Shown: positions 43,984 to 57,258 of the stretch, piece by piece
Numbering within the stretch: the stretch's first letter is position 1
Layout: every line of letters starts with the position of its first letter
Origin: Holothuria scabra
Lineage: Eukaryota > Echinodermata > Holothuroidea > Aspidochirotida > Holothuriidae
Direction of reading: 5' to 3'
NCBI GenBank assembly: GCA_037179385.1
Contig: CM074185.1
Span: 52,641,000 to 52,704,999, forward strand
Length of the DNA stretch: 64,000 nt
The notes under the pieces: model-generated
The model's input: the letters and a program-made list of their open reading frames with translations, nothing else
The model's database searches: none
Told to the model about the DNA's origin: nothing
Made by a program: the position numbers and the translations under genes

Positions 43984-46900
43984 CCGGTACGATCTTGAAA
44001 TAGTTAATCTTAATATGAGAGGCAGGTGGACAAGGCACAATGCAGTTGGAATTGTACTGCTTTGTTTGGAAACGAGTGTAGGTCGTAATAGATTCTTCGG
44101 GAAGCAGTGAAATTTTGGTTTCGCCGAACGGTCCTTTGGCACAGGGTCGGGAGGACTTTAGAAAAGGTGCAGGTCGTAGCACCTCACTTGGAATCGGCCT
44201 GTCGTTGAGTACGTACCGTATATGAGGAGAGCAGGGCCGCTCAGGTTTTATATATTTAAGACAGAAAAACCTATAAATTCAAGTTAAAACTACAAAGAGG
44301 TGTTTGTATTTCATTACGAGTCCGGTTCTTCTTTACTCGCTGTAATTTAAAATCAGTGGCCGGAACACACGTCATACGTGGATACGTACGCATAGTGTTA
44401 AGGTTAGGGTTAAGGATATACTACACATACGAATATATGTGTTCGTACATGCATACGCATACGTATGCATAGGAAGGTTATAGGGTGGGTTATATGTAGG
44501 TATACCCGAGTACATGTGCACAAGAGCGTTGCTCTTGCATCAGAAATTTCTTTATATGGTCGTGCATAGGGTTGTCGGAACATAGGGTTGTAACCATTAG
44601 AGCCGAAACTGATTTAGAATTAGTGACTGGAACCTACTTATAGGTCATACGCGGATACCTTAAACCCTCCTTTCATCCGGTACGGTAGTAAATTGAAGCC
44701 TCGAAGATAGACACATTAAATAACACATTGATACTTACGTAGTCTTTATTTCCACCATCTTGCAGTTCATGGTATATCACAGTTAGTTAATTTAAGAAAT
44801 TACATTACTCACATTGTAAGTTTCTCTCAAACATATTCAATTATTATGGGAGAGAAGAAAATGGAATCATAATAATTATAAATTATTTTTCCCTGCATCA
44901 ATATTTTACACAATGAATTGAGAAGATATAGAAATAAACACATTTACCAAGCCACAGATATACAGCTAAAGAAGAAACTCAAAGGAACGAAAGAAGGATA
45001 AAAGGAAAAACAGAAGAAGGAGGTTAAAGAATGAAAAAATCAGAAATCAGAAATAAGTAAAGGAGACGGTAGGCGAAAAACACACTTTCAAAAATTATTT
45101 ACATAACCAAGGGGACAAGCTAAACGTTAGCCTTAATTAACCATTACGCGATGATCATAATTTTTTCTCATATAATTTTTTTAAGAGAAGAGTTTTAGAT
45201 TGTTTAAGACTGTCATCTAGAGAATTTCATAGTTTAACTTCTGAAGTGGATGATACAAAAGTGTTTTTTCTATGTTCTAACTTCTTTTGTTAAAAGTTGT
45301 TTTTGTCTTATGTCACGACAAATTTCCGTTGTGAGGTCATTTACCACTGAGCCGTATCATCAGACCTAGTGAAATGCGAAGTGTGGTTGACTCGAAACTT
45401 GGGGGGGGGGGGACACTCAGCAACCGTCTTCATGGGAGAGACGAGGAAGAGCCGACGTAAATGGCACATTAATGACATCATTTGCAGGTACTGACAAACA
45501 GATGATCCGTTTGGGCATGTGCACGTCATTTTTTCTTAGTTACTGATTTCTTACAAGAAATGCTGAAGTGAAGCTTCAGTAAATCCATGTTGTTGATCAT
45601 TGCAAGGACGGTGATTTGTTCTCAACAGTGGGGGCGTTACCACATTAAAAATATTAATATAGGAAAAAACGAAGTCAACCGGGCAATGCATGGACAATTT
45701 TCAAATATTGAGGATATGTTCTTCGTCCCCCTCTCCTCATATCGCCGCCTACGGATCATCATCGCTCAATATACTTGTAGAATGATGAATACGGTACGTA
45801 GGGAAGAGAGGAAAAACAGTTACATTTCAAAGGGAGACTCGCGAATTACTTTCCTATTGTTTTAGTGACAACGGCCTTATAGCTGTATAGGCGAGTGACC
45901 TCCGAACGTTCATCCCCCTTGCTCCTTTTGGCTAGTTCCGGTCTTTTACGGGACTCTGATGAAATTGACAAGATGATTCAAGGGAAATTGAACTTAAACA
46001 ACTTGAATGAGGAATATATTCTTAAAAGTGGATATCGGAACACGAGTGCCTCAGCCTGAACCAGTTTAAAGAGGTTGCCAGTCAGGTGTCATATTAATTA
46101 AATAAATATGTGACCTAAACTGCTAAATTGGACAGTTTGGGGAAGTACACCATAAAGTAACACCTGCACCTTTCGTGCATCTTTTAACAAGTGATCAATA
46201 CGTTTTGTACGTGATTACACCAGGTAAGCCCTCACCTGATCAGCGCACACGTATCGTATTCTGGGCATAAACCAACTGATTACTAATGTTTTTGCTGTGC
46301 ATTTACCTTTTTAATGTACAAATGCTCGTTAAGTTAAAGTTGGATGCATAGCAATTTAAATGTTTTAGTCTGTGAGAACGTGCGTCAATTGGTGACTCTT
46401 AAAGTATTTATTTTTATATTTGATTTTCCTTCATGTCCAATTACATAATTTGAAGACAGATGTATTATTTAATGCAGAGGCGTTATACCCAACTCTGAGA
46501 AACCCTATAGCCACAGCATGCAGCTAGAATATACACTGGGAGTTTAATTTACATATCTGCCCCTACCACCGTGTAATTGTTTGCAACCCCAGAGGAATGG
46601 AATTTTGATGTAGTAATATCATTACATTTTTGGCTATGGGGTTAGAAATTTGGTAACCTTACTTAGACTAGTAAAGTGAGGTTTTCAAAACAAAATGTTT
46701 GGAGCCACAATTCACCTTGTCTGTTTTTAGTACTAAAATCTCACTGGCTCACTGGACTAACCAAGGTGATAACTACAGACCTATCATCGTTACTTGCCAA
46801 CATTAGTCAGTCTAAACATGTACAATGTTGTCTGAACAGTAACATTCTCATGTTACGAAAAGGTGGGACAGACGATATATATACCATAACATCACACCAC

Positions 46901-48090
46901 CGTGACTGAGGATGATGTCCTAGCCTTGCTGTACAAGCCTAGCAAACGTCCCACGTGGTTACCTTTTCGTTAATCGGAAGTGACGCATCAATCAACTCAA
47001 GATGAACTGACTTGGCATTTGAATGCGATAAATATTTACATATTCGAATAAAGATACGGTAATAACACATTACCGTAACGTATCGAGCAATGCACTTTCT
47101 CTTCGTAATGTATTTACGTCTGTCTTTGGGCACCATTCTCTTGGAAAGAATGTCTCCGGAGAATGTAAATGAATTATACACGACAAGCCTCAATAGAAAT
47201 TTCCCCCGGCTATATTGCAAATTGCCATTGGTCCAATTGATATTACAGAGCTACCGAGTCCATAGCGTTTTATATAGGCACAAATAAACTAAATTTCTCA
47301 AATCGATGTTTTTGGTAGACAGCGCATGCTAAAATTATTACTTTTGTCGTAGTGTTTCTGTTTATTTCGTTTCATCTGGGAAGTCCGAATGATTTAGTAA
47401 CTTCTGAAAGAGCCAAAGATTGTAATTACATCTAATCGGGAGAGAAGAAAGCGGGTGGCAAGATTTGCGTCTAGCCTCGCGTGGCTGTCATTTGCACAAA
47501 AACGTGTTCGCCTCCAAGCTTTAAATCAGTAATTTACGAAATGTAGAGGTTTATTGTTCAATTATTACCAAAAGGTTCTTTTCACGTGTGCTGACCCGTG
47601 GTCACCACTGTGTATCATTATCATGAGTATTTGCAACACAGTACATGGCTCAAAGGTTTTTCTTTTTTTTTGGGGGGGGGGGGGTACCACGGGTTGGTCG
47701 AGAACACCGGAATACGTACACGAAAAGGACAAAGTGTTTGAAATATGAAGGGTAAATTGAAATTTTATTTCAAATTTAATACGAATGTGAAATGTAATTG
47801 AGAATTAATTCAGTCAAAATGTTTTACGAATCAGTCCAGCAAGCTGTAAAGGGGATAAACTTGGCAACAGGGATGAGTTGATACATCGATACATTGTAAG
47901 AAGCAGTCAGTTATCGTAACATCGATATCAGCATCACGATGGTATGTATAGAGAAATTAGCTGATTAGAAAGTTCAAATTTGCGATAATGATGTATAACA
48001 GAGTATCCAATTTATTTTTTGAGCTTGTTGTAGGTCCACAAATAATAGTCTAATGAAATTTCATTTTAATTTATCAAATACTTTTACTAA
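43984..48090. other. Non-coding
   Basis: No gene recognised. A small internal duplication links about 44354-44395 and 44612-44665 (both with TGG/ACTGGAAC, GGTCATACG.GGATAC). Short TTAGGGTTAAGG-like text occurs near 44403. There are G-tracts near 45403 and 47672. Confidence 0.4.
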
Positions 48091-48200
48091 AGTCGACTCT
48101 CTGGCAAAGAGCCGTTCGGCGAAACCAAACTATAAGCCCCTTCCCCAAGAAGCTACGTCCACTGCAAGACACCACTTGACCAACCTCACGACCGTCAGTA
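48091..48200 (+). repeat. Dispersed repeat, copy 2
   Basis: Matches 14705-14830 in the same orientation (GTCGACTCTCTGGCAAAGAG, GAAACCAAACT, AGAAGCTACGTCCACTG, ACTTGACCAACCTCA). Confidence 0.7.
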
Positions 48201-48205
48201 TGGCA

Positions 48206-48430
48206 CGCCAAAAGGCTCACCAAATATGATGATGTTTTAAAATTACACGTTCATGTACCAAAAATATACGATGATGTACTAACTTTATACGATCATGATG
48301 TAAATTTACACCATCATGTACTAAAACCATAAGTTCATCATGTTAAATGTTACGATGTACATGTAAATTCACACGTTGTACATCTAAAAACACACGTTGT
48401 ACATGTAAAAACGTAAGATCATCATGTTAT
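48206..48430. repeat. ACGTTCATGTAC mini-repeat array, left part
   Basis: Starts CGCCAAAAGGCTCACC and then carries repeated, partly palindromic words such as ACACGTTCATGTACC, TACGATCATGATGTA and ACACGTTGTACATGTAAAA about every 20-25 bases. The same start and words recur at 48755-48890. Confidence 0.75.
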
Positions 48431-48703
48431 TACACTCTAAAAAATATTTAAACGATTTTGTTTAAAAATTAGGATACTCACGAAAATGAGTATTTCTACT
48501 CGAAATAAGTGAGTACTTCAACTGAATTTGTGTAAAATTTTGCACAAATTCAGCAATTTGTGTAAAATTTTGCACAAATTCAGCAATTTGTGTAAAATTT
48601 TGCACAAATTCAGTTGAAGTACTCACTTATTTCGAGTAGAAATACTCATTTTCGTGAGTATCCTAATTTTTAAACAAAATCGTTTAAATATTTTTCGAGT
48701 GTA
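48431..48703. mobile_element. Palindromic MITE A, TA-flanked
   Basis: Near-perfect palindrome: TACACTCTAAAAAATATTTA at the left and its inverse at the right. The centre is three tandem copies of an inner hairpin word (AATTTGTGTAAAATTTTGCAC). TA at each edge fits a Tc1/mariner-type target. It sits between the two halves of the ACGTTCATGTAC array. Confidence 0.9.
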
Positions 48704-48754
48704 TTGTCTCTTCCGCATGCCATACAGATTGAGCCTTTCGGGGTACCAGAAGTG

Positions 48755-48890
48755 CGCCAAAAGGCTCACCGAATGCGATGTAGTAAAAGTACACGTTCAT
48801 GTACCAACTGCTTACGATCATGTACTCTTCGTACGTTCATGTACTGTTTACTTACGTACATGTACTGATTTCATACGTACATGTACTGAT
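48755..48890. repeat. ACGTTCATGTAC mini-repeat array, right part
   Basis: CGCCAAAAGGCTCACCGAAT followed by ACACGTTCATGTACCAACTG, TACGATCATGTACT and two ACGTACATGTACTGAT words, about 20 bp apart. Confidence 0.75.
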
Positions 48891-51800
48891 GAGGGCCCAC
48901 ATTTAGTACATGATCGAATGAAACTATACACCCAATTTTCCCGAATTGATACTGTAAGGGTAGGATAGCTGACAAACTATTGGGCAATGGACCTGAATAC
49001 CTTCTCGCCTGTTCGTGTGTTTTGGCCATTAAAAGCATCCAAAAACTTAATAGAATTCGCCCATGAAAATTCCGCAGTGTATGGTAGCCGCATGATGCTA
49101 AAGTAAACAATTGAATGTCTATGCATCTTGCTGGAGAAAACGCATAGAAGACCAAACATATCAGGGAGTTGTCACGGTCAGGGACAACTCCCTGGATATA
49201 TGAAACCCCTCTTTTATATTAGTAACATCGAATTTGTAAGAAACTGCGAACTTTCTCTTTATTTTCCATGAGATTTTTCAAACTGTTCGGCTACATATAA
49301 GTACAATTTATTTTGCCTTCGGTAGAAGTGCCAGAAAAATTCTGCAAAGCATTGCATGAATTTTCACAGAAATATGTGGTTCGTGGGGAGGGGAGGGGGG
49401 CTGGGCTGCAATCCCGGTCCGCTCCCTATACCTATGCAAATTTCTCTCTTTCTACAGGGCTACGGTTGTCTGCGCTCGACATTATCTATTACCACATTGC
49501 CGTGTCGGTAGATACTTTCAAAGGCCAATGCCAACCCATCCCTAATTATATCAGACATTCTGCAGATTGTTTCAGTTCGCGTAATGTCATCATACTCAAA
49601 AGATAAACTAACTTTCCAGACTTCCACAACTTTTTCTTTACAAATCCATTTCCTCATCTACTTAAATCTGTAATGTTGTCACATATATCTAATAAGGTGG
49701 GGGTCTAATAAGGAGAAAGGGCATATATTGCAAGTTGCAAATTCTTCGCACGCTGTAGTTAGGAGGTTTTATCAAATAACCATATATACTGCAATAACCA
49801 GGATAACATCTCCTTGCATCACTCGTGGGCGTTGAGCAATATAAGCGTATCGAGCGATGGATCTCGGAACGTCAAATTTATTTTTGATTTGAGTCCACGC
49901 GACTTGCGCTTCATAAACCGCATTGTCCAAACTTGCAATATAATAGACGGTATGGATATTTTGGATTACTCTTGGAGTCATTCCGCTCCACATTATTGAG
50001 ATCTTGGAGACAGTGGGGGAGAAAGGGATTTCGTTCAAAGGGGACAAATATAAGCCCGTTCGGTACTTCGTTGCCGCAAAGAATTATGGGGCAGGGCGTG
50101 GGATACATAAATCGAACTCAGCACATAGCATAAATATGAATAGTCAACCTTAACGATAATAGGGACTCAGCCCTACTTTACAGCAGATTAGAGTGTATAT
50201 TTTTACATCAACAGGTAATTTAGACAAACACAGAACTATACTTATGTAAAGGTTGGATTTATATAGATGGATGTCACTAAATCTCAATGTAAACTCAAAT
50301 TATGGAACAAGTGTTATAGGTGCGGGATTGTTTTGTTTATCCCGACGATTTGGGGGATGTGCCCATGTGCATGGCCACCAAAACGTATTATCGAACTCGC
50401 TAAGTGCCTGCATGGACGCTTTCAATCAAATATAGACACCCTGAGTCTTCGTCTTGGTCATGGCTTTCCAAAAATTTTCATTAAGGCTTTCTAATATGGC
50501 AGAAATATACTCTCTTATTCCTGCAACCCTAAAAGTTGTATTAAACAAAGCCCAATTTTTGTATCCCATTCTTTCACAAACTAAGTATAAAGGCGTCAAT
50601 TTTGTTTGGATTCAACAATAAATGAACATTTAATGTAAAATGGGACTAAGAAGGATAATTTTGTCCAAATCCGCTGGAGTTGATGGGATTAAAGTGTAGT
50701 GTCAGTTGATGTGATTATAGTGTAGTGTCAGCTAGATAATGGTAACGTTAAAACAGGGCTTCCAATAGGGTTCAAATTTGGTTTTAAAACACGGTAAAAT
50801 AGGTTCAAGTCCTCCCTCTTTATCGTTTCTCACAATTCCGTTGGAATACTAGCCTATTCTTCAACACAGCTCCTAAAGTTTTGAACTTATATAACCTGAA
50901 CCTATATAATTTGCATTTCGTGACCGCTTTGAAAGAAGTAGCCAAGACGAAAAGGTCTCTTTTTCCTCTTGTGTACCTCCTCCAGGAGGAATGGAAGCCA
51001 GCTTCATTAGATGTGATGTTTTGTCTTTTGAGTCTACAAAAGTATAGAAAGAAATGTTTTTATGCATTGTTAGATGACCATTCTGCATTTACCGAGTGAG
51101 TTAGATATTTTCTTGAGAATGGTCACTTTAAGAACAACAAAATAGAAACTGCGCATGATCATCAGTACTCTATGCATCGTCACCAGGACAACATTTTTAC
51201 ATTTATTTTTGAACCAAAAGGCTCTTTCAATTGACTTGTATGACAAACAGTTTGCGAAAGCCATTTTGGTATCTACTTGTTTTCGAACTATGCTTGCGCT
51301 CTTCGCAGCAAACGTAAATCGAAGGTCATGCTGTGTTATTTTGTAAGCTTACAAACGCGCCTAGTTTGTAAGCTACTCCGATTGAAAGTGCTTAAAGGTC
51401 TACGGTACAGCATAAAGATAGTTTGGTTGAAACTCCCCGCTATATCGTGGATACCCCTTCTTATAAGAAAAAAGTAAAGTCAATGCAGATAAGGTTTGAT
51501 TCATTTTGTTACGTGGGCCACCAAGTTATCAAACCATGTGATTTAGAAGCAGTGTCTACAATGATGGTGCAAGACTGCAGTACATTATATCCTTAAAAAG
51601 GACGCTTAGAGTGGATTTTGGTCCGTCGGGGCGATCATCCCCTGACCGTAGGGTAGTTCTGCCAGTTCTTAGAATCAAAGTTGTAAGACATTTTGAGTTC
51701 ATCTGGTCCTACTTATGCTGACGTTGTTAATAGGCTGTTCCATGTCGGTTTTCGTCCATTTTGCTTAAAACTCTTCGAGGTAGATATGTTCATTGACACT

Positions 51801-52715
51801 TTTTTGCCACGACCTCTGTGTAAAAACGTGTGTATGCATAGCCAGCAAACACGCACTTCTTGGGAGTAAAAATCAAATATTTACATTATAAATGGAGTTC
51901 GGGTCGGGCAATTGACGTGAGCGGACATATAACCTCCCAAGGCTGGTTCACATTCTGACTCAACAAACGCCCCAAGAACATGTTCTGACCAGGGAGCTTC
52001 CTGTTCAGATATGAATATTTATGCTTTGGGTGAGAAGCAAAAACATATGCATTTCGCTTAGTCGGGAAAGCGGGTTTTTGCCCGCGGTTTGTTCGATCTC
52101 GTCAAGGCGTGTCGTGCTTTTCAATTAGAGTCTGCCTTACTTCCAGTTGACTTGCTCTAGTTTAGAGCTGTTGGTAGGCTGAGTGTTGATGATTTTCTGT
52201 TTTTCCCAGGCTCACAGGCATAAGACAAGGATAAAGGTTGAGAGAGGATTTGAGGAGTAATATTCTTCAAGGGCACATACTTAAATGCTGAAAGGCAATG
52301 TTAACTATTAATCCAGTGACGAGGACGAAAATTCATTTCATTTCATTTATTTGTTTCTCACATCATCATACAAGTATACAAACATAAAATATATATTAAT
52401 TTATTTCAATAAAGTAAAACTTAGTCCAAAATTATGTGAAGGAGATAAAGCAAATAAAAAACCTCACGGGTTTGGCAAAGTGCTCTACTCCCTCAAGAGA
52501 CGCACAAGAAACAAAACCTTAACCCTCGAAGCATTCCCTTAGCTATATGGACCTGATTTAATCTTAGTGTCCATTCTATAAGGGGATCGAATGGCTTAAG
52601 TTTGATCGTTACATTCTCTGAGGTACAAAACAGGTTCATAAAAACACAGTTTTTAAAAAGAAGTTATGCGGCCTATATTTTCCTTTATATGTGTTTTTCT
52701 TGCCGACTGGACTTT
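48891..52715. other. Non-coding; two small hairpins
   Basis: No gene recognised. Hairpin at 49162-49194 and a short near-palindrome at 51990-52003. 48960-49030 faintly resembles the start of the 0.8-kb repeat (ATTGGGCA..GACCTGAATA). Confidence 0.4.
49162..49194. repeat. Short perfect hairpin starting CAGGGAG
   Basis: CAGGGAGTTGTC, a 9-base loop, GACAACTCCCTG. Confidence 0.85.
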
Positions 52716-52970
52716 GTTAGTTAGAAGGAGTTTTACGGCCCAGTTTCCAACCTATTGGTTCAAGTCGAGCCACACACGGCTTTTTCCAGTTGTGGCTCAC
52801 TGGCTTGTTTTCCCTACTCCATTGGTTATGAGGAGCATCACGCGCAACGGAAGTAGGTTCCATTTTTAGAGTCTTTGGTATGACTCGACCTGGGAATTGA
52901 GAACCCGGGCCTTCCGCATGAGACGGCGACTACTCTACCGTTAGACCAAACACTCGGTCTCCGGTTGCCG
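52716..52970 (-). repeat. tRNA-derived SINE, near full length
   Basis: Read on the minus strand: an A-box-like TGGTCTAACGG near the 5' end, CGCCGTCTCATGCGGAAGGC, a B-box-like GGGTTCTCAATTCC, GGTCGAGTCATACCAAAGAC, the body, and a CTGGGCCGTAAAACTCC tail ending in CTAACTAAC. The A and B boxes are the internal RNA polymerase III promoter. The B box has extra bases, so this copy is probably silent. Confidence 0.85.
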
Positions 52971-53614
52971 CCTTGACAGACGTGTAGTTACTTCTGCACC
53001 TATATTGGCTAAACTTATCAACTAATAATTTGTTACCGACTATGAACCTAAATGTTGAGCCGAAACTACATCCCAAAGTATTTACATCTCCTGAAGCACA
53101 TGAAGCCCAAGAACTCCCCCCAGAACCCCCCTCTCCCCGACACCCACACCTACCTCACATATGGATGTGATAGTGCAGTTAGAAACTGTCGCCAGGTCTT
53201 CCATGGTTTTTGGTTCTCTCTCGTACCCGAACAACGTAGAGACTTTGTTTTACCTTCCTTTCCTTGTTCACACTGTTAGAGTGGTTGGTATGCGCTCGTC
53301 TGGTTAATAAGACGATGTTGAGGAACGAAACTCTCCACACCCATTTGCTTCACTTTGCAAACATGAGTAGCTGCAGTGCAAAACTCAAACCGTGATTAAT
53401 TTCTGGTTTAAGGTACGTTCAACAAGTTGCTAAACATTTAAAATTTGTTCGCTTAACATGCTAAACATTTTTTTAAAATTTATTCGCTAAAAATATTTAG
53501 ATGTTGAACGTATTTATCAAGTGGAGAAGTGGGCAAAATATTTTAGTGTTTAACTGCTAAACACACTTTTCATAGAGTGGGTTTCTTCTTTTGTCAGTTC
53601 GGACAGTGAATACA
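52971..53614. other. Non-coding
   Basis: Only AT-rich text with repeated GCTAAACATTT words near 53429-53480 and 53560. Confidence 0.35.
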
Positions 53615-53972
53615 TTAAAGGCCCAGTTCTCTCACCCCAGACAGTACCAATTTCCCTTTCCTTCTTACTTAAAGGCCCAGTTCTCTAACCCCAAACAGTA
53701 CCAATTCTCCTTACATTCTTACTTAAGCCCCTCCCACAATTGTCTGAAATTCATCATCATCCAGGTGACAATCTCAGTTCATTGTTTCAAGGTGAGTATA
53801 GAAAAACTCAGTTATATAATCAAAACACTCTTAGTACCGTCCATGCTGTGTAATTTAAGCTTTGGTACTCTTCATTGTTTGAATTAGCTGTCAATCAAAG
53901 AGCTGAGCCAATTGAGTATTTTAGTACTCCGTACCAAAACTGTAGTTTGGTGTGAGAGGTTTGGTCCTTTAG
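53615..53972 (+). mobile_element. TTAA-type MITE, copy 3, with a duplicated left end
   Basis: Same family as 29883-30185. The left end occurs twice in tandem (AAAGGCCCAGTTCTCTCACC at 53618 and AAAGGCCCAGTTCTCTAACC at about 53672). The left TTAA is at 53615-53618. The right edge has decayed to TTTAGG. Confidence 0.8.
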
Positions 53973-54189
53973 GGTGCGCACAAAATATTTCCCGGTGGAC
54001 ATTGGTCAATAACGATCTTGATTATTGGACAAGATAATGAAATTGGATTATCAAGTATGTAGGCCAAAATGGCGCTTCGTGGGTCTTTACAGGAAAATAA
54101 ATTGCTATACCACATACGGCCTAGACGTATAAACACGGTTTACCAATGTAACACTGTTGCTGATGACATAACAACGGCCGTTTTCTTTT

Positions 54190-54496
54190 AAGCCCAAGAG
54201 CAACCTTATTTTCTTCCTTTTTCTCTTCAAACTTCTTTTACCTATCGTTTCATGCACAGCCTTTTACCGAAATCATTTTCAGTATTCTTAACCAAAATTT
54301 CTTCAGTCAACAACTATTTTACTCGTCAATCTCTTCTCTTGCATACTATTGTTACCCGTACCTCACCCTCACAGTTGACCCTAAGCTACAAAGCTATAAA
54401 ACTGTGGAACTCATTACCTAATTCATTAATTAACAGGCCAAGTATAAATTCTTTTCGAAGAGGTTTCACCCAGTACTACTTAGCTTTGTACTAATT
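54190..54496 (+). pseudogene. LINE ORF2 C-terminal relic
   Basis: The frame from 54252 ends with AIKLWNSLPNSLINRPSINS then FRRGFTQYYLALY and a stop. The LWNSLP...S.N.F...... pattern is the usual last segment of CR1/Jockey-type reverse transcriptase proteins. Upstream text is too decayed to read. Confidence 0.65.
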
Positions 54497-56840
54497 CTTC
54501 AGTAGTCTTCATCACCATTTCATATGCAAGGTTTATTATAAGGATATAACTTCATGGTTGACTTATCATACCGTTCAAGTGCATGTTTTTGCCACTATGC
54601 GCATTTTGTTTGTGGGAAGCCTAGGGCTGTCATGGGTGGGAGGGGGCCGGGGGTAGGGGCTGGGTTGGTAAGAGGGGTTTTGTTAGGGTTAGTTCTGGTC
54701 TTGTAATCTTAGTTATTACCTTTCCTTTTGGTTTATCAAATTTTTCGTCCTTTTTTTTCTCTTATATTCTTTTTTTATGCTTATTTGTGTTTGCAACACA
54801 GCTACTCTAGGTAACTTTCTTTTGTTGTTTTGGGTAGTAGAACCCTCGAAAAGCCCCCCCCCCCCCCCCGGGCTTTTTAGTTTTACTTCCATCTACTTCA
54901 GTGTTATGTATGTACAGTATTCATCACTTTTGTGTATCCATACATTTTGATGATGTAGAAAAACAAATTAACGAAACGAAACGATTTAAGTAAACCAGGC
55001 AGTTAATTGCAGTAAATTTCACATTTGAAGAGAAAATTATTGCCACATGACTCTCAACAGCCAATCACGAAACAAGACAATCTACTACACAACTTCGAAT
55101 TGAGGTATTTGCTCTTGTCATTTAAGGGCTGATACCAGGTAGGGCGGAACTATATTGCGTTGGTTTTGCCCCATCTCGATCTCAAAGGGCAAATCTTTTC
55201 ATCCCAGATATTTCTCATTCTTTCATCTAAGTCACTTCAAGGAGTCTCTAACAAATCCCTGGTCACTGCAAGCCATGAACTCCCACAACTGTTTTGAGTC
55301 CTTTTTGTGCACTAGAGAACTACATTTATCATTTCCTGTTGACTGCATATGAGGCCCCCAATATGTAACCTAAACACTCTCTCTGCGTCATATGAAACGT
55401 GAGCTATCTGCATCCTTTGAATTTAATGTAAATCGAGAGCAATCACCAATTGAGAAATTTGCTTTGCCCCTAAGCAAAAATGTTAATGTAGTTCGGTATG
55501 GTGAAAGCATATTTAAAAGGCAGCATTCATCGAAATTTAAACCATTTTTTTTTGGGGGGGGGACCTTAATGAACAAAAATGGGCGTCAATCTTCAGGGAC
55601 AATAGGGTCACGTAACATTTTGGCAATACAGCTTTTTTAAGCTATTTAAAAAATGAAATTTCGACGGGAATGATTACGCTTCCTCATGCACCCCAAATTC
55701 GAATGAAGATAGAAGCTACTAATGAGTACAGTACAATATGTGAATTACGTATAACTCCACCAGGTGACCCAACGGTTCCACCGATTCTGAGTCCTGGAGA
55801 GGTTTATTTTTCAATAAAATCCCCATTTTTCCAAATTGCTTTCTTTCAAAACCGCGATTGAAATTGTTCTCAACACTACCAATTTTTACAGCTTTTTGCA
55901 GTAACTGGCCCAAACTTTCACTTTCGTCATCACATTCAAAGGAATCTCTCCGACATTCCTTTGTGTGAGTCTTCCTAAATTTTACCTTCGGGTTTTCCCC
56001 TCCGGTTGGAGAGCATGATGTCCTTCAGGCAAACAATGGCGCCGCCCTCTCCTGTTGTCGGTTGTAAACCGACATGGTTAGGTTCCCCTTACATGAAAAG
56101 CGTTGCAAGCATCAACCATTGGGGTAGTCTGTACCGTTAATGATTACGGCTTAAACGATTGTGCTTCTAATTTGTAATTAAATTACTGAGAAAATGTTGG
56201 ATCAAGCCTTCATTTTTATGCGATGAAGAAAGAGTTATTTCGCTGTAGTCACCGAGACTAACGGAATTCCCGGAAACGAAGTAATTTTTTTTCTGGTTAA
56301 AGAAGTGAAAACTGCAATTCAATAAAATGTAATATGTTTCAGTTTTTCGGAAAAAAGAAAATTCCTTTCTCGAGATGCAACAAATTGCCAGTATTCTGTG
56401 ACGTCATCATGACACCTTGACCACACTTGGCACACGTATTCTTTTAATGATAACAAAGTCATGTCGTCCCTAGCTAGTACCGTAGTGTTAACACTCTTCT
56501 CCTCTTCACATTTGGGATTGAGAAAAATCCCTTTTTAAGGACAGAAATTTAATGTCGGAAATTTTATTTAATTTCCATCAGTCCTTAACAGTTGTTTTTC
56601 AGAATACAGGGCAGTTCTATGACTTCCTATGTACATGGACAGACCCAGTCTTGGTCAAGACCCTAATACTAGTTATACTACAACATCTGCTACTTTTTTG
56701 AGTACGCCCTCTACCACTTCAGAAATTCTCAGCTCTGTATTGCGTTATTTCTGAAGGTAACTTCTCTGCAAAACAGTCAATTTAAAGCCCGCCCTCTATA
56801 AGTTCTGGTAGGAAAGGTGTAATAACGTCTTGACCAAGAC
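54497..56840. other. Non-coding
   Basis: No gene recognised. A C-tract near 54856-54870; G-rich text near 54635-54665. Confidence 0.4.
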
Positions 56841-57219
56841 TACACTCTAAAATCAAAAGGGAGAACTTATTCACTCTTTGATCGAGTGAAAAGTGTAAAC
56901 TCACTCCATTAGAGTGATGGTTCACTCCAAGAGGAGTGAAGTTCCCTCCGAAAAGAGTGAAATTCCCTTAAAACGAGCGAAGTTTCACTCTTGGTGGAGT
57001 GCCCACGGTGATCGCTCTTTAAAAAAGGGCGATCATTGCAGGCACTCGCGGAAGAGTGAATTTTCCCTCTTCATCTAGTAAATTTCACTCTTTTTGGACG
57101 GAACTTCACTCTTTTCGGAGGGAACTTCACTCCTCATGGAGTGAATCATCACTCTAATGGAGTGAATTTTTCAATCGATCAGAGAGTGAATAAGTTCCCT
57201 CTCTTGATTTTAGAGTGTG
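56841..57219. mobile_element. Palindromic MITE B, same terminal word as MITE A
   Basis: Left TACACTCTAAAATCAAAAGG, right inverse CCTCTCTTGATTTTAGAGTG. The body is a long imperfect hairpin built from repeated GAGTGAA/TTCACTC words, with a small inner hairpin (GATCGCTCTTTAAAAAAGGG). The left edge is TA; the right edge has TG. Confidence 0.9.
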
Positions 57220-57258
57220 GAACAGACCTAGCAACGCGTTCGTCCTTTCGGTATTAGG

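Noticed and set aside
44400..44420. Telomere repeat (TTAGGG) track
   Set aside because: Only one or two imperfect copies occur here and near 62345-62390, too few to be an interstitial telomere.
48431..48703. A CRISPR-like array because of the triplicated core
   Set aside because: The three core words are adjacent hairpins without unique spacers, inside a palindromic element of an animal genome.
52716..52970. A functional tRNA gene
   Set aside because: The A- and B-box-like segments are followed by a long non-tRNA body and tail found in several other copies, and the B box has extra bases; it is a SINE.
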